Part shown: in pieces, positions 1 through 7,235 of the stretch
Numbering within the stretch: the first letter of the stretch is position 1
Layout: each line of letters starts with the position of its first letter
Assembly (NCBI GenBank): GCA_963706535.1
Contig: CAVPMU010000025.1
Coordinates: 119,207-183,206 of the forward strand
Direction: 5' to 3'
Length of the DNA: 64,000 nucleotides
From: RPQJ01 sp963706535
GTDB lineage: Bacteria > Pseudomonadota > Gammaproteobacteria > Steroidobacterales > Steroidobacteraceae
Notes under the pieces: generated by a model
Database searches by the model: none
Told to the model about the DNA's origin: nothing
Seen by the model: only the letters and a program-made list of their open reading frames with translations
Made by a program: the position numbers and the translations under genes

Positions 1-164
1 CGGACGGCTTGCGGACCGTAGCGCGCGTCGAGGACGATCGAGCACTCGACGAGCGAAGCGACGGACATCGCACACGCGCCGTCTGCGGCGAGCGCCTCCG
101 TGAAGGTCGCCTGCTCCGGCTCCGCGAGCAGGATCGCGAGCATGGCAGAGGAGTCGATCACCAT
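1..164 (-). CDS. vapC: VapC-type PIN-domain toxin, C-terminus cut by window edge
   Basis: The first 54 residues of a PIN-domain ribonuclease are visible. The protein opens MVIDSSAMLAILLAEPE, where Asp4 is the first acidic residue of the PIN active site and the IDSSA/AILL pattern is typical of VapC. The family (about 130 aa) cleaves tRNA or rRNA in the absence of its antitoxin. Its ATG overlaps the last base of the upstream antitoxin stop (TGATG), the standard coupling of vapBC modules. The rest of the gene, with the other catalytic acids, lies outside the window, so activity cannot be judged. Confidence 0.88.
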   Translation of the reverse strand, partial: MVIDSSAMLAILLAEPEQATFTEALAADGACAMSVASLVECSIVLDARYGPQAV

Positions 165-418
165 CAGCGTGGCAGTCCGTGCTCGTCGTAGCCGAGGATC
201 TCGTCCGGACTTCGCGCATCGATGACCGCAAGCGAGGAGCAATGCTGCGCAATCTCGTTGATCTCCTCCACGAGACGCTGCTTGCGACCGGATCGACGCA
301 AGCGATCCAGGCGCTCCTGCACGGCACGCTTCACCGCCTCCGTCTTCGTCTCACCTGCCAGGGCCGCCAGCGCGGCCGCGAGTTCCTCGACCTGCCGATT
401 GCGGATGTTGAGCGCCAC
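164..418 (-). CDS. vapB: VapB-type antitoxin (Rv0623/PSK-like family)
   Basis: Small protein beginning VALNIRNRQVEELAAALA and continuing with GETKTEAVKRAV, the signature of the VapB antitoxins that pair with PIN toxins: an N-terminal DNA-binding half and a C-terminal tail that blocks the toxin. The GTG start at 418 gives 84 aa and matches where the family normally begins; it has a GGTGA a few bases upstream. An ATG at 457 would add 13 residues (MIHRAKNATH...) and also has a plausible GGGTGA, so the start is not settled. An AT-rich stretch at about 440-457 is a candidate promoter/operator. It is translationally coupled to vapC. Confidence 0.88.
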   Translation of the reverse strand: MALNIRNRQVEELAAALAALAGETKTEAVKRAVQERLDRLRRSGRKQRLVEEINEIAQHCSSLAVIDARSPDEILGYDEHGLPR

Positions 419-555
419 AGATTCACCGTGTGTAGCATTTTTGGCTCTATGTATCATATGGCGATCACCCACGAATACAAGCCAGCGTGACTGCGACCAT
501 AATCTCCCGGCTCGCACAGACACTCCTCGTCCAAACCTGTCGTGTTTGCCTCGAA

Positions 556-1221
556 ATGACCTCAGAACCAACCCCTGAAACCGGCCGGTACCGGGCGCTC
601 TGCAATGCAGTCGGCACGTGCCTGTTGCTGGCCCTGTTGACCGCCTGCGCTGCCCGTCCGCCGGGCGGCACGGCTTCGGCCCCGTCCACGGCCGCCCCGG
701 CCACGCCTGCCCCCGGCGACCTGGGCCCATACCTCGAGACCTTGTCGCGCATGGCGCCGGGCGACGCCGCTCGCCAGCAGGCCGAGGTTGCCGCCACGCT
801 CGCCGCGGCACAGCAGTCACGCAGCTGGTCGAACACGCTGCGCTACGCCCTCGCGCTCGGCAGCCCCGGGCACGCTGGCAGCAATCCAGTCGAAGCGAAA
901 CGCCTGATCGTCGAGGTGCTGGCCGGTCCCAACGACCTCAAGCCGCAGGAGCTCGCGTTCGCCAACGCGTACCTGCGGGAGCTGGACGCACGGGTCGCGC
1001 TGTATGCGGATCTCGCCCGGCAACGCGAGGAGTCGGAGCAGAAGCTGCGGTCGCACGATGCGACGGCGGACCGGCGTGCGGACTCGCTCGCGGCGGAGAA
1101 CGCGCGGCTCAAGAAGGCGCTGGCCGAGGCCGAGCGCAAGTTGAAGGCCGTCGAGGAAATGGAACGCGCGTTGCTCGAGCAGGCGTCCGAGTCGGAGAGC
1201 GAGGCGCCGCCACAGCGGTAG
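556..1221 (+). CDS. Putative lipoprotein with C-terminal coiled coil (QseG-like position)
   Basis: 221-aa protein from ATG 556; an upstream ATG at 487 would place extra residues before the signal. A hydrophobic stretch (LLLALLTAC) ends in a lipobox with Cys31, followed by an Ala/Pro-rich linker. The last third (about residues 165-215) is rich in Glu, Lys, Arg, Ala and Leu with heptad-like spacing, so a coiled coil is likely. No catalytic motif is visible. In enterobacteria and relatives a lipoprotein (QseG/YfhG) lies between the histidine kinase and the response regulator of the Qse/Glr system. The response regulator is downstream here but separated by ccdAB, and no kinase is visible upstream. 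The QseG assignment is inference from size, lipobox and context only. Confidence 0.7.
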   Translation: MTSEPTPETGRYRALCNAVGTCLLLALLTACAARPPGGTASAPSTAAPATPAPGDLGPYLETLSRMAPGDAARQQAEVAATLAAAQQSRSWSNTLRYALALGSPGHAGSNPVEAKRLIVEVLAGPNDLKPQELAFANAYLRELDARVALYADLARQREESEQKLRSHDATADRRADSLAAENARLKKALAEAERKLKAVEEMERALLEQASESESEAPPQR

Positions 1222-1294
1222 CGGGTGCCCGGGAGCGCGATTCCGCGGAAACGCCGTCGACGGTTCTCCCCGAGGCGTTGTTCTATTTGTGCCC

Positions 1295-1328
1295 ATGCGC
1301 ATGAGTTATGCGCATTGACCATGCGCAT
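1295..1328 (+). promoter_or_regulatory. Three iterated ATGCGCAT palindromes, candidate ccdAB operator
   Basis: The 8-bp palindrome ATGCGCAT occurs at 1295-1302, 1308-1315 and 1321-1328. The copies are exactly 13 bp apart with 5-bp spacers, and the array lies 22 bp upstream of the ccdA start. The CcdA N-terminal ribbon-helix-helix dimer binds short palindromes, and CcdA/CcdB complexes autorepress by binding repeated sites. Function is therefore inferred, but the array itself is read directly from the sequence. Confidence 0.7.
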
Positions 1329-1349
1329 AGGCTGGGGGAAAACAACCCA

Positions 1350-1610
1350 ATGTCCGGAGCTGCACCCACATCAACGTCCGCGCCGTCACGCAAGCCGGTC
1401 AACCTGAGCATCGACGCCCAGTTGCTGCGGGAAGCGCGTGCTCACGGCATAAACGTCTCCGCGTTCCTGGAGCAGGCATTGGCCGCGGAACTCAAGCAAC
1501 TTCGACGCCTGCGCTGGCTTGCGGAGAATGGTGCCGCCACGAATGCCTACAACGAGGACGTCCGGCGACACAGCGCGTTCCGCAGCCGTATCCAGTTGCC
1601 CGGACGCTAG
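1350..1610 (+). CDS. ccdA: CcdA-family type II antitoxin
   Basis: 86 aa from ATG 1350; an ATG at 1308 lies inside the operator repeats and is unlikely to be used. Residues 18-52 (KPVNLSIDAQLLREARAHG, then NVSAFLEQAL) form the ribbon-helix-helix DNA-binding part typical of CcdA. The C-terminus (WLAENGAATNAYNEDVRRH) matches the toxin-neutralising CcdA tail. CcdA prevents CcdB from poisoning DNA gyrase and represses its own operon. The 22-bp gap to ccdB holds a strong AGGAGG ribosome binding site at about 1618-1623. Confidence 0.92.
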   Translation: MSGAAPTSTSAPSRKPVNLSIDAQLLREARAHGINVSAFLEQALAAELKQLRRLRWLAENGAATNAYNEDVRRHSAFRSRIQLPGR

Positions 1611-1632
1611 TGCGAGCAGGAGGTTTCAGCCG

Positions 1633-1950
1633 ATGGGCCAGTTCACCGTACACCGCAATCCGAACATCACCACGCAGGCTCGCTACCCGCTGTTGCTCGA
1701 CGTGCAGGCCGACCTGCTCGGCGATCTTGCGACCCGCGCGGTGATCCCCATGTCGCTGGTGGATGAACACCGGCGCCCCGCGTTCCAGGCACTCACGCCT
1801 ATCTGCCAGGTCGGCGAGCGACGCTATGTCGTGATGACACCGATGCTGGCCGGCATCCCCGTCCGCGAACTCGGGACGTCGGTGGCCGACCTGTCGGGCG
1901 ACGGACCGTCAATCATCGCGGCGATCGAGTTGCTGGTGAAGGGGCTTTGA
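1633..1950 (+). CDS. ccdB: CcdB-family gyrase-poison toxin
   Basis: 105 aa, the usual CcdB length (F-plasmid CcdB is 101 aa). It has the family pattern of an N-terminal FTVHRN, then YPLLLDVQADLL, RAVIPMSL, VMTPMLAGIPVRELG and the C-terminal IIAAIELLVKGL, equivalent to the NAINLMFWGI tail that contacts GyrA in F CcdB. The last residues (LLVKGL) differ from the W-G-I end of the F toxin, so gyrase poisoning is likely but not certain. ATG 1633 follows AGGAGG by about 10 bases. The toxin stop is 18 bases before the response regulator start, so the module sits between two genes that elsewhere are neighbours. Confidence 0.93.
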   Translation: MGQFTVHRNPNITTQARYPLLLDVQADLLGDLATRAVIPMSLVDEHRRPAFQALTPICQVGERRYVVMTPMLAGIPVRELGTSVADLSGDGPSIIAAIELLVKGL

Positions 1951-1968
1951 AAAAGCCAGAATCTCCCC

Positions 1969-3231
1969 ATGTCCCGCCCCGCCCGCCGCACCCCCCGCAT
2001 CCTGGTCGTCGACGACGACCCGGGTCTGCTGCGGCTCCTCACGATCCGCCTGCGCGCGGAGAAGTACGAGGTGGAGCCCGCCGACAGCGGCGAGAAGGCA
2101 CTCGCGGCCGTGGCGCGCTTCCGGCCCGACCTCGTCATCACCGACCTGCGCATGGCGCAGATGGACGGGATCGCGTTGCTGCGCGAGCTGCAGCGTCGCT
2201 GGCCGAGCCTGAACGTGATCATGCTGACTGCGCACGGCACCATCCCCGACGCGGTGAAGGCCACGCAGTCCGGCGCGTTCTCGTTCCTCACCAAGCCGGT
2301 CGAGAAGGAACAGCTGCTCGAGGAAGTGCGACGCGCGCTCAAGACCTCGGGCTTTGCCGACACCACCGCGGAGGACTGGCGCGCCAAGTTCGCGACGAGG
2401 AGCCCGCTGCTCGAGGACCGCCTCGCCAAGGCGCACATGGTCGCGGGCACCGACGCTTCGGTGCTGATCACGGGCGAGCCCGGCACCGGCAAGGAGCTGC
2501 TCGCGAAGTCGATCCATCGGGCGAGCTCACGCAACGAGGGATCGTTCGTCACCGTCGACTGCGGTGCGCTGGAGGGCCCGTCTGGAGAGGCTGAGCTCGC
2601 CCGGGTGCTCGGCGAGGCCAGCGGTGGATCCGTGTTCCTGCGCAGCGTGGACGACCTGCCCGGCGCGTTGCAGCCCGCCCTCGCGCGGGGGCTCGAGTCG
2701 GCCGACGTGCGCCTGCTCGCCACCAGCGACCAACGGCTCGACGAACTTGCCGCCGACGACCGCTATTCCAAGGACCTGCTCGAGCGCCTGAGCGCGGTCC
2801 ACATCGACCTGCCGCCGCTGTCGAAGCGCCGCGAGGACATCCCGCTGCTGGCGCAGCAGTGCCTCGACGACGTTGCCGCGGAAACGTCCCAGCCGAAACG
2901 GTCCTGCTCACCCGAGGCCATGGAGCTCCTCGCCTCAGCCCGGTGGCCCGGGAACGTACGGCAGCTGCGGATGGTGGTGCGGCAGGCCGCCTCGACCGCT
3001 GCGGGACCCATGATCACGCCCGAGCAGGTCCAGGAGGCGCAGGGGCAGACGACACAGCTCCCCTCGTTCGACGAGGCGCGGGATGAGTTCACGCGGAGCT
3101 ATCTCGTGCAACTCCTTCAAATTACTGAAGGAAACGTCAGCCAGGCGGCTCGGATGGCGAAGCGGAACCGGACGGACTTCTACAAGCTGCTGGCCAAGCA
3201 CGGGCTGGAGCCGGAGGCGTTCAAGGGGTAG
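1969..3231 (+). CDS. NtrC/GlrR-type response regulator lacking the GAFTGA loop
   Basis: 420 aa. The receiver domain (residues 8-125) is complete: acidic pocket D15-D17, phosphoacceptor D59 in VITDLRMAQMDG, T87 and K109. The AAA+ domain keeps Walker A GEPGTGKE (169-176). However, the segment that should carry GAFTGA (between about 211 and 219) is deleted, and the Walker B equivalent reads GGSVFLRSV (219-227), without the Asp-Glu pair. A Fis-type helix-turn-helix closes the protein (GNVSQAARMAKRNRTDFYKLL). Without GAFTGA it should not remodel sigma-54 RNA polymerase. Regulators of this type that lack GAFTGA (TyrR, HupR, Rhodobacter NtrC) act with other sigma factors. The closest architecture is GlrR/QseF. 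Confidence 0.85.
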   Translation: MSRPARRTPRILVVDDDPGLLRLLTIRLRAEKYEVEPADSGEKALAAVARFRPDLVITDLRMAQMDGIALLRELQRRWPSLNVIMLTAHGTIPDAVKATQSGAFSFLTKPVEKEQLLEEVRRALKTSGFADTTAEDWRAKFATRSPLLEDRLAKAHMVAGTDASVLITGEPGTGKELLAKSIHRASSRNEGSFVTVDCGALEGPSGEAELARVLGEASGGSVFLRSVDDLPGALQPALARGLESADVRLLATSDQRLDELAADDRYSKDLLERLSAVHIDLPPLSKRREDIPLLAQQCLDDVAAETSQPKRSCSPEAMELLASARWPGNVRQLRMVVRQAASTAAGPMITPEQVQEAQGQTTQLPSFDEARDEFTRSYLVQLLQITEGNVSQAARMAKRNRTDFYKLLAKHGLEPEAFKG

Positions 3232-3299
3232 TCCATCAACGGGTTGAGATGTAATCCTTATAAAACGGTCAATTGCAGATCATTTTGTACCTTTAAGAA

Positions 3300-3314
3300 G
3301 TATAAAATGCCCCC
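3300..3314 (+). promoter_or_regulatory. Candidate -10 box immediately before an ATPase gene
   Basis: The region 3240-3305 is unusually AT-rich for this window. A TATAAA hexamer at 3301-3306 lies only 9 bases before the GTG start at 3315, so transcription from it would give a nearly leaderless mRNA. No convincing -35 box sits 16-18 bp upstream and no Shine-Dalgarno precedes the GTG. Confidence 0.35.
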
Positions 3315-4655
3315 GTGAGTCGCTCCAACCCGTCGTCGCAGTCTGCAATCCTGGCCAGCAAGCTGGCGGATTCCCTCGCAGGCGCCCTGCCGACCTCCAC
3401 GCCCCGGCAGATCTTCGGTGCGACCAATTTGCCCGGCAAGGCCACCGCGGTGGTTGGCATGCGTCGCGCGGGCAAGACCACTTTCCTGCACCAGATCCGG
3501 CGCGAACGCCTGGCCCGGGGCCTGCCCCGTGACGCGGTGCCCTACCTCAATTTCGAGGATGAGCGACTCGATGCGCTCGTTGCCGAAGACCTGACCACAG
3601 TCGTCGAAGAGTTCTACCGACGACAGCCAGGCCTGCGCCGTGATGCCCGGGTGCTCTGGTGCTTCGACGAAATCCAGCTGGTCCGCAATTGGGAGCGCTT
3701 CGTGCGGCGCATGCTCGACGAGGAGAACGTCGAGGTGATGATCACCGGGTCATCTGCCGCACTGCTGTCGCGGGAGATCGCCACGTCGCTGCGCGGACGC
3801 GCGTGGGAAGTGATCATCCCCCCCTTCAGCTTCGCCGAAGCCCTGCGTCACCAGGGTGTGCAGCCGCCAGACCATCCGGACTTTCTCACCCCGTCGCAAC
3901 GCTCGCATCTCGAGCGGGCGTTCCTCGACTGGCTCACGACCGGCGGATTCCCGGAAGCGCAGGGCCTCGACGCCGCCAGCCGGCATCAACTGCTGCGCGA
4001 TTACGTCGACGTGTCGATGCTGCGCGATGTCGTGGAACGGCATGCGGTATCCAACGTCGCGGGACTGCGCTGGCTGGTCCGGCACCTGCTCGGCAATCCG
4101 GCCGCCATGTTCAGCGCCCAGAAATTCTTCCACGCGCTGAAGACGCAGGGTCTTGCCATCTCGAAGGACACGGTTCACCAGTTGCTCAGCCACCTCGAAG
4201 ACTGCTTCCTGATCCGGACCGTATGGATGGAATCTGCCTCCGAGCGGCAGCGCATGGTCAATCCACGCAAGGCCTACCCGATCGATCCGGGATTGATCCC
4301 GGTGTTCGACCGGTCCGGGCGATCCAACCTCGGCCACGCACTGGAGACAGCCGTACTGGTCGAACTCGAGCGGCGGCGACATGCCGTCACTTACGTTCGC
4401 ACGCCGGGCGGGTTCGAAGTGGATTTCCTGGCCCGCAGCGCCAGGGGCGACAGTGAACTCATCCAGGTCGCGTCCGATCCGCACGACTCGTCGACTCTCG
4501 AGCGCGAGCTGCGGGCGCTGACTGATGCCGGCCAGATGTTCCCGCACGCGCGTCGGCGCCTGCTGACCATGACGGCACCCACGACCCGGATCGAGGCGCC
4601 GGACGGCATCACGGTACAACCTGCGTACGAGTGGTGCCTGTCGGGACCGCCTTAG
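3315..4655 (+). CDS. AAA_14/DUF4143-type ATP-binding protein
   Basis: 446 aa from GTG 3315. Residues 48-56 (GMRRAGKTT) are a Walker A motif of the GxRRxGKT type, and VLWCFDEIQ (about 114-122) is Walker B. ITGSSAALLSREIATSLRGR is the sensor-like motif of the AAA_14 family. The second half (GGFPEA... to the FEVDFLARSARGDSELIQV segment) matches the DUF4143 domain, whose EVDF and I-Q-V residues resemble a nuclease-like fold. These proteins are common and mobile, and their physiological role is not established. The gene is monocistronic and its 3' end overlaps the 3' end of an antitoxin remnant on the other strand. Confidence 0.85.
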   Translation: MSRSNPSSQSAILASKLADSLAGALPTSTPRQIFGATNLPGKATAVVGMRRAGKTTFLHQIRRERLARGLPRDAVPYLNFEDERLDALVAEDLTTVVEEFYRRQPGLRRDARVLWCFDEIQLVRNWERFVRRMLDEENVEVMITGSSAALLSREIATSLRGRAWEVIIPPFSFAEALRHQGVQPPDHPDFLTPSQRSHLERAFLDWLTTGGFPEAQGLDAASRHQLLRDYVDVSMLRDVVERHAVSNVAGLRWLVRHLLGNPAAMFSAQKFFHALKTQGLAISKDTVHQLLSHLEDCFLIRTVWMESASERQRMVNPRKAYPIDPGLIPVFDRSGRSNLGHALETAVLVELERRRHAVTYVRTPGGFEVDFLARSARGDSELIQVASDPHDSSTLERELRALTDAGQMFPHARRRLLTMTAPTTRIEAPDGITVQPAYEWCLSGPP

Positions 4656-4762
4656 CCCTTCACACTGCGACGCGTAATGATCAACTTCGCCCCGCCTTCC
4701 ACCTCGCGAAGCACGGCGGCGGTATCGTTCCGCAGTTCACGCTGGCTGATAGTTCGCCTCAT
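4652..4762 (-). pseudogene. Truncated Phd/YefM-type antitoxin remnant
   Basis: A 36-codon frame starts MRRTISQRELRNDTAAVLRE and continues VEGGAKLIITRRSVKG, then stops. This is the DNA-binding N-terminal half of Phd/YefM antitoxins (S-x-R-E-L-R-N, then G....ITRxG). The normal continuation (PVAEL.P and the toxin-binding C-terminal tail) is missing; the stop falls in the tail end of the convergent ATPase gene. No PIN or Doc toxin follows. It is probably a decayed toxin-antitoxin locus, although a short DNA-binding peptide could still be made. Confidence 0.7.
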
Positions 4763-4847
4763 GGACGCACCGTAGCACTTGTGCATGTCGTAGCAAGCCA
4801 TCCACTCCCGCACCGAGGCCGGACGCCGCAATGATCTGCTCGAATTC

Positions 4848-6230
4848 GTGACCCCGTTAGCCACCCCGATCGCGTTGCCGAGCATCAGCCTCGCCGCGGA
4901 CATCAGTGTCGACCCGTCCAACTACCGCAGCACCCTCGCGAGCCTCAATCCGGGCGACACGCTCGTCCTCGCCTCGGGGATCTACACGCGCGGATTACCG
5001 ATGACCGGGCTCAACGGCACGGCCGAATTGCCGATCGTGGTGCGTGGTCCCGACGACCAGTCGGCTGTATTCAAGGCGGACGACTGTTGCAACACCGTGC
5101 AGCTCGAGAACGTCAGCCACATCGAAATCCGCAACCTCACGCTGGACGGCGCCGGCACCAACGGTGCATTCGGTGTCGATTCCCGCGGAACGAGCCACGA
5201 CATCACGCTCGAGAACCTGAAAATCATCAACTACGGCGCGGACCAGCAGGTCGTCGGCATCTCGACCAAGGGCCCGGCCTGGAACTGGGTCATCCGCCGC
5301 AACACCATCATCGGCGCGGGCACGGGGCTCTACCTCGGCAACTCCGACGGCACCGCGCCGTTCGTGAACGGACTCATCCATCCGCCACAACGTCTGGAGC
5401 AAGCAGAACAATGCCGCCGGCGGCAGCCTCGCACGGCCGAACGTGCTCGTGGGCCACTTCCCGCTGAGCGGCATCGGCGCGAATGATCGCTACGAAATCT
5501 ACGGCAATTTCTTCTACCAGAACCCGGTCGAAGCGCTGTTCCAGGGCGAAGGCAACCTCGTCCTGCACGACAACCTGTTCGTCAATTCGACCGGTAGCGC
5601 CGTCAACATCCAGGCGCACAACGACAAGCCGCGGGCGGTGACCGTTTACCACAACACGATCGTGGCGGCCGGAAACGGCATCCGGATCTCGGGCGCGGAC
5701 CCCGCTTACGTGCAGAAAATCATTGCCAACGCGGCGTTCGCGGGAACACCGATCACGGGCCCCAACCAGCAGGCCAACATCACTGGCACCTATGCGTCCG
5801 CAGCCACCTGCCTGAACGCCCCCACCGCGCCTATCGGGTCGCTGGATCTGTTCCCGAAGGCGGGACAACTCTCAGGCCCGGCCGTAGACATCGCGCAGTT
5901 CACCGGCTTCATCGACGGCGACCGGGATCTCAACGGCGAGGTACGCACCGGCATCTTTTGCGGCGCGTACGACGACGAAGGAACGAACCCCGGCTGGCGA
6001 CCAGCGCTGGCCATCAAGCCGGCCTCGGGTGGTCCGCCATCGCCGTCGATCACCCTGACGGCGGATCCCGACCAGGTGTCGCTTCAAGGAAGCAGCACGC
6101 TGACGTGGCCAATGATGGAAACCCGGCGCCGGGTGGCCAGAGTGGCGGCTCCGGGGGCAGCGCGGTCTCGCCCTGCCTGCTGTTCGGACTGTTGGCCCTT
6201 GCCGCGCGGCGTGGGCCAATCAAGACCTAG
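4848..6230 (+). pseudogene. Right-handed beta-helix (chondroitinase B/alginate lyase-like) protein, frameshifted
   Basis: Repeated beta-helix rungs are obvious in two frames (IEIRNLTLDGAG, ITLENLKIINYG, WVIRRNTIIGAGTGLYLGN, then RYEIYGNFFYQNPVEAL, LVLHDNLFVNSTGSAVNI, VTVYHNTIVAAGNGIRI). The frame changes at a tandem ATCC duplication (5376-5383); removing one ATCC restores a continuous VNGLIRHNVWSKQNN. A second break near 6105 cuts an Ig-like domain right after GSSTLTW and joins it, out of frame, to a GGSGGSAVSPCLLFGLLALAARR tail that resembles a GlyGly-CTERM sorting signal. The N-terminus lacks a clear start for its signal-like LATPIALPSISLAADI; an in-frame stop lies at 4791. Original role: secreted polysaccharide-binding or lyase protein (inference). 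Confidence 0.8.
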
Positions 6231-6420
6231 TCAAGCTACTGTCGAAAAATACTACAGATTGTGGTTGCATCTCTCTTGCGCCGCGGCACACCCTTCAACA
6301 TAATCGCGCCCCGTCGGCGGCGGCCGGATTCGTCCCTGGCCCCGTTCACCCAAACCAGCCCGCGCTTGCGCCCGGTCTCCCCCACGTGACCGCGGGCCCG
6401 ACCTCCGAGGGCCTAAGTCT

Positions 6421-7110
6421 TTGTTTGAACAGAGCCGTCTTGCCAGACGCCGTGTGCTCGTAGCCGCCGTCCTTGCCTCGCTTTCCCTTGCCGCCTGCAA
6501 CAGCAAGCAGATGTTCGAAGGCGAGGTCGAGCCTCCGCCGCCCACCGGCGGCGTGACCGACCCGGAAAGCAACCGCGCCCCCACGATCAGCGGGCAGCCT
6601 CCCACCACGATCAAGGTCAACCAGACCTATGACTTCCAGCCATATGCCAGTGACCCGGATGGCGACACGTTGCGGTTCGAGATCCAGGGCCGCCCAAGCT
6701 GGGCGACGTTCAATCCGAACAGCGGGCGCCTATATGGCACACCACCAGTGGCTGCAACCGGTACGGTCGCTGATATTGAAATCAGGGTGACGGACGGGTT
6801 GGCGACGACGGCGCTGGCCCCGTTTTCCATCGCGGTGTCAGAGGATTCCGGCGACGGAGTTGCCGAACTGTCGTGGACGGCGCCGACGCAGAACACGGAC
6901 GGTACACCATTGCAGGACCTGGCCGGATTCAACGTCTATTACGGTCGCCTGCCGAACGCGCTTTCCACAAAGCTCAGCATCGCGAATCCGAACGCGCGTG
7001 GGACGTTGATCGGACAACTGACCGGCGGAACATGGTATTTCGCGGTTTCCACATTCACGGCGTCGGGCATCGAGAGCGCTCGCACGAATCCAGTCTGGAA
7101 GTCGATCTGA
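6421..7110 (+). CDS. Lipoprotein with Ig-like and fibronectin III-like domains
   Basis: 229 aa from TTG 6421; a GTG at 6454 would truncate the signal. Lipobox LSLAAC places the lipidated Cys at 26. Residues about 50-140 form a putative Ig (He_PIG) domain (RAPTISGQPPTTIKVNQ, SDPDGDTLRFEI, PSWATFNPNSGRLYGTPP, DGLATTALAPFSIAV). Residues about 145-228 form an FN3-like domain (ELSWTAPTQNTDGTPL, DLAGFNVYYG, GTWYFAVSTFTASGIES). A paralogue lies at 8387-9118 and is similar throughout. Such lipoproteins are common next to PEP-CTERM genes and presumably act at the outer membrane or in the matrix. About 190 bases upstream show no recognisable promoter. Confidence 0.85.
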   Translation: MFEQSRLARRRVLVAAVLASLSLAACNSKQMFEGEVEPPPPTGGVTDPESNRAPTISGQPPTTIKVNQTYDFQPYASDPDGDTLRFEIQGRPSWATFNPNSGRLYGTPPVAATGTVADIEIRVTDGLATTALAPFSIAVSEDSGDGVAELSWTAPTQNTDGTPLQDLAGFNVYYGRLPNALSTKLSIANPNARGTLIGQLTGGTWYFAVSTFTASGIESARTNPVWKSI

Positions 7111-7159
7111 CACTCGGGTCGCAATTCAGCCCGGCAGAAAACCTCGGAAACCACGGCAC

Positions 7160-7189
7160 AAAAAAAGAGGGCGGCTTAAAGCCGCCCTC
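7160..7189 (-). terminator. Rho-independent terminator of the PEP-CTERM gene
   Basis: Perfect 10-bp stem (GAGGGCGGCT / AGCCGCCCTC, 7167-7189) with a 3-base loop. On the minus strand it is followed directly by seven T residues (7160-7166), so it terminates the leftward transcript 46 bases after the PEP-CTERM stop. On the plus strand the T-run is missing, so it is at best weakly bidirectional for the lipoprotein gene. Confidence 0.88.
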
Positions 7190-7235
7190 CTCTGTCACAT
7201 GACTCGAGTGCTTCGAGTATAAGCTTCGCTCGACC

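Noticed and set aside
1969..3231. This regulator as the activator of the sigma-54 promoter at 7931
   Set aside because: It lacks GAFTGA and the Walker B acids, so it cannot be a normal sigma-54 activator.
6261..6285. TGGTTGCATCTCTCTTGC as a second sigma-54 promoter for the lipoprotein at 6421
   Set aside because: The GG to GC distance is 3 bases too long for a -24/-12 element.
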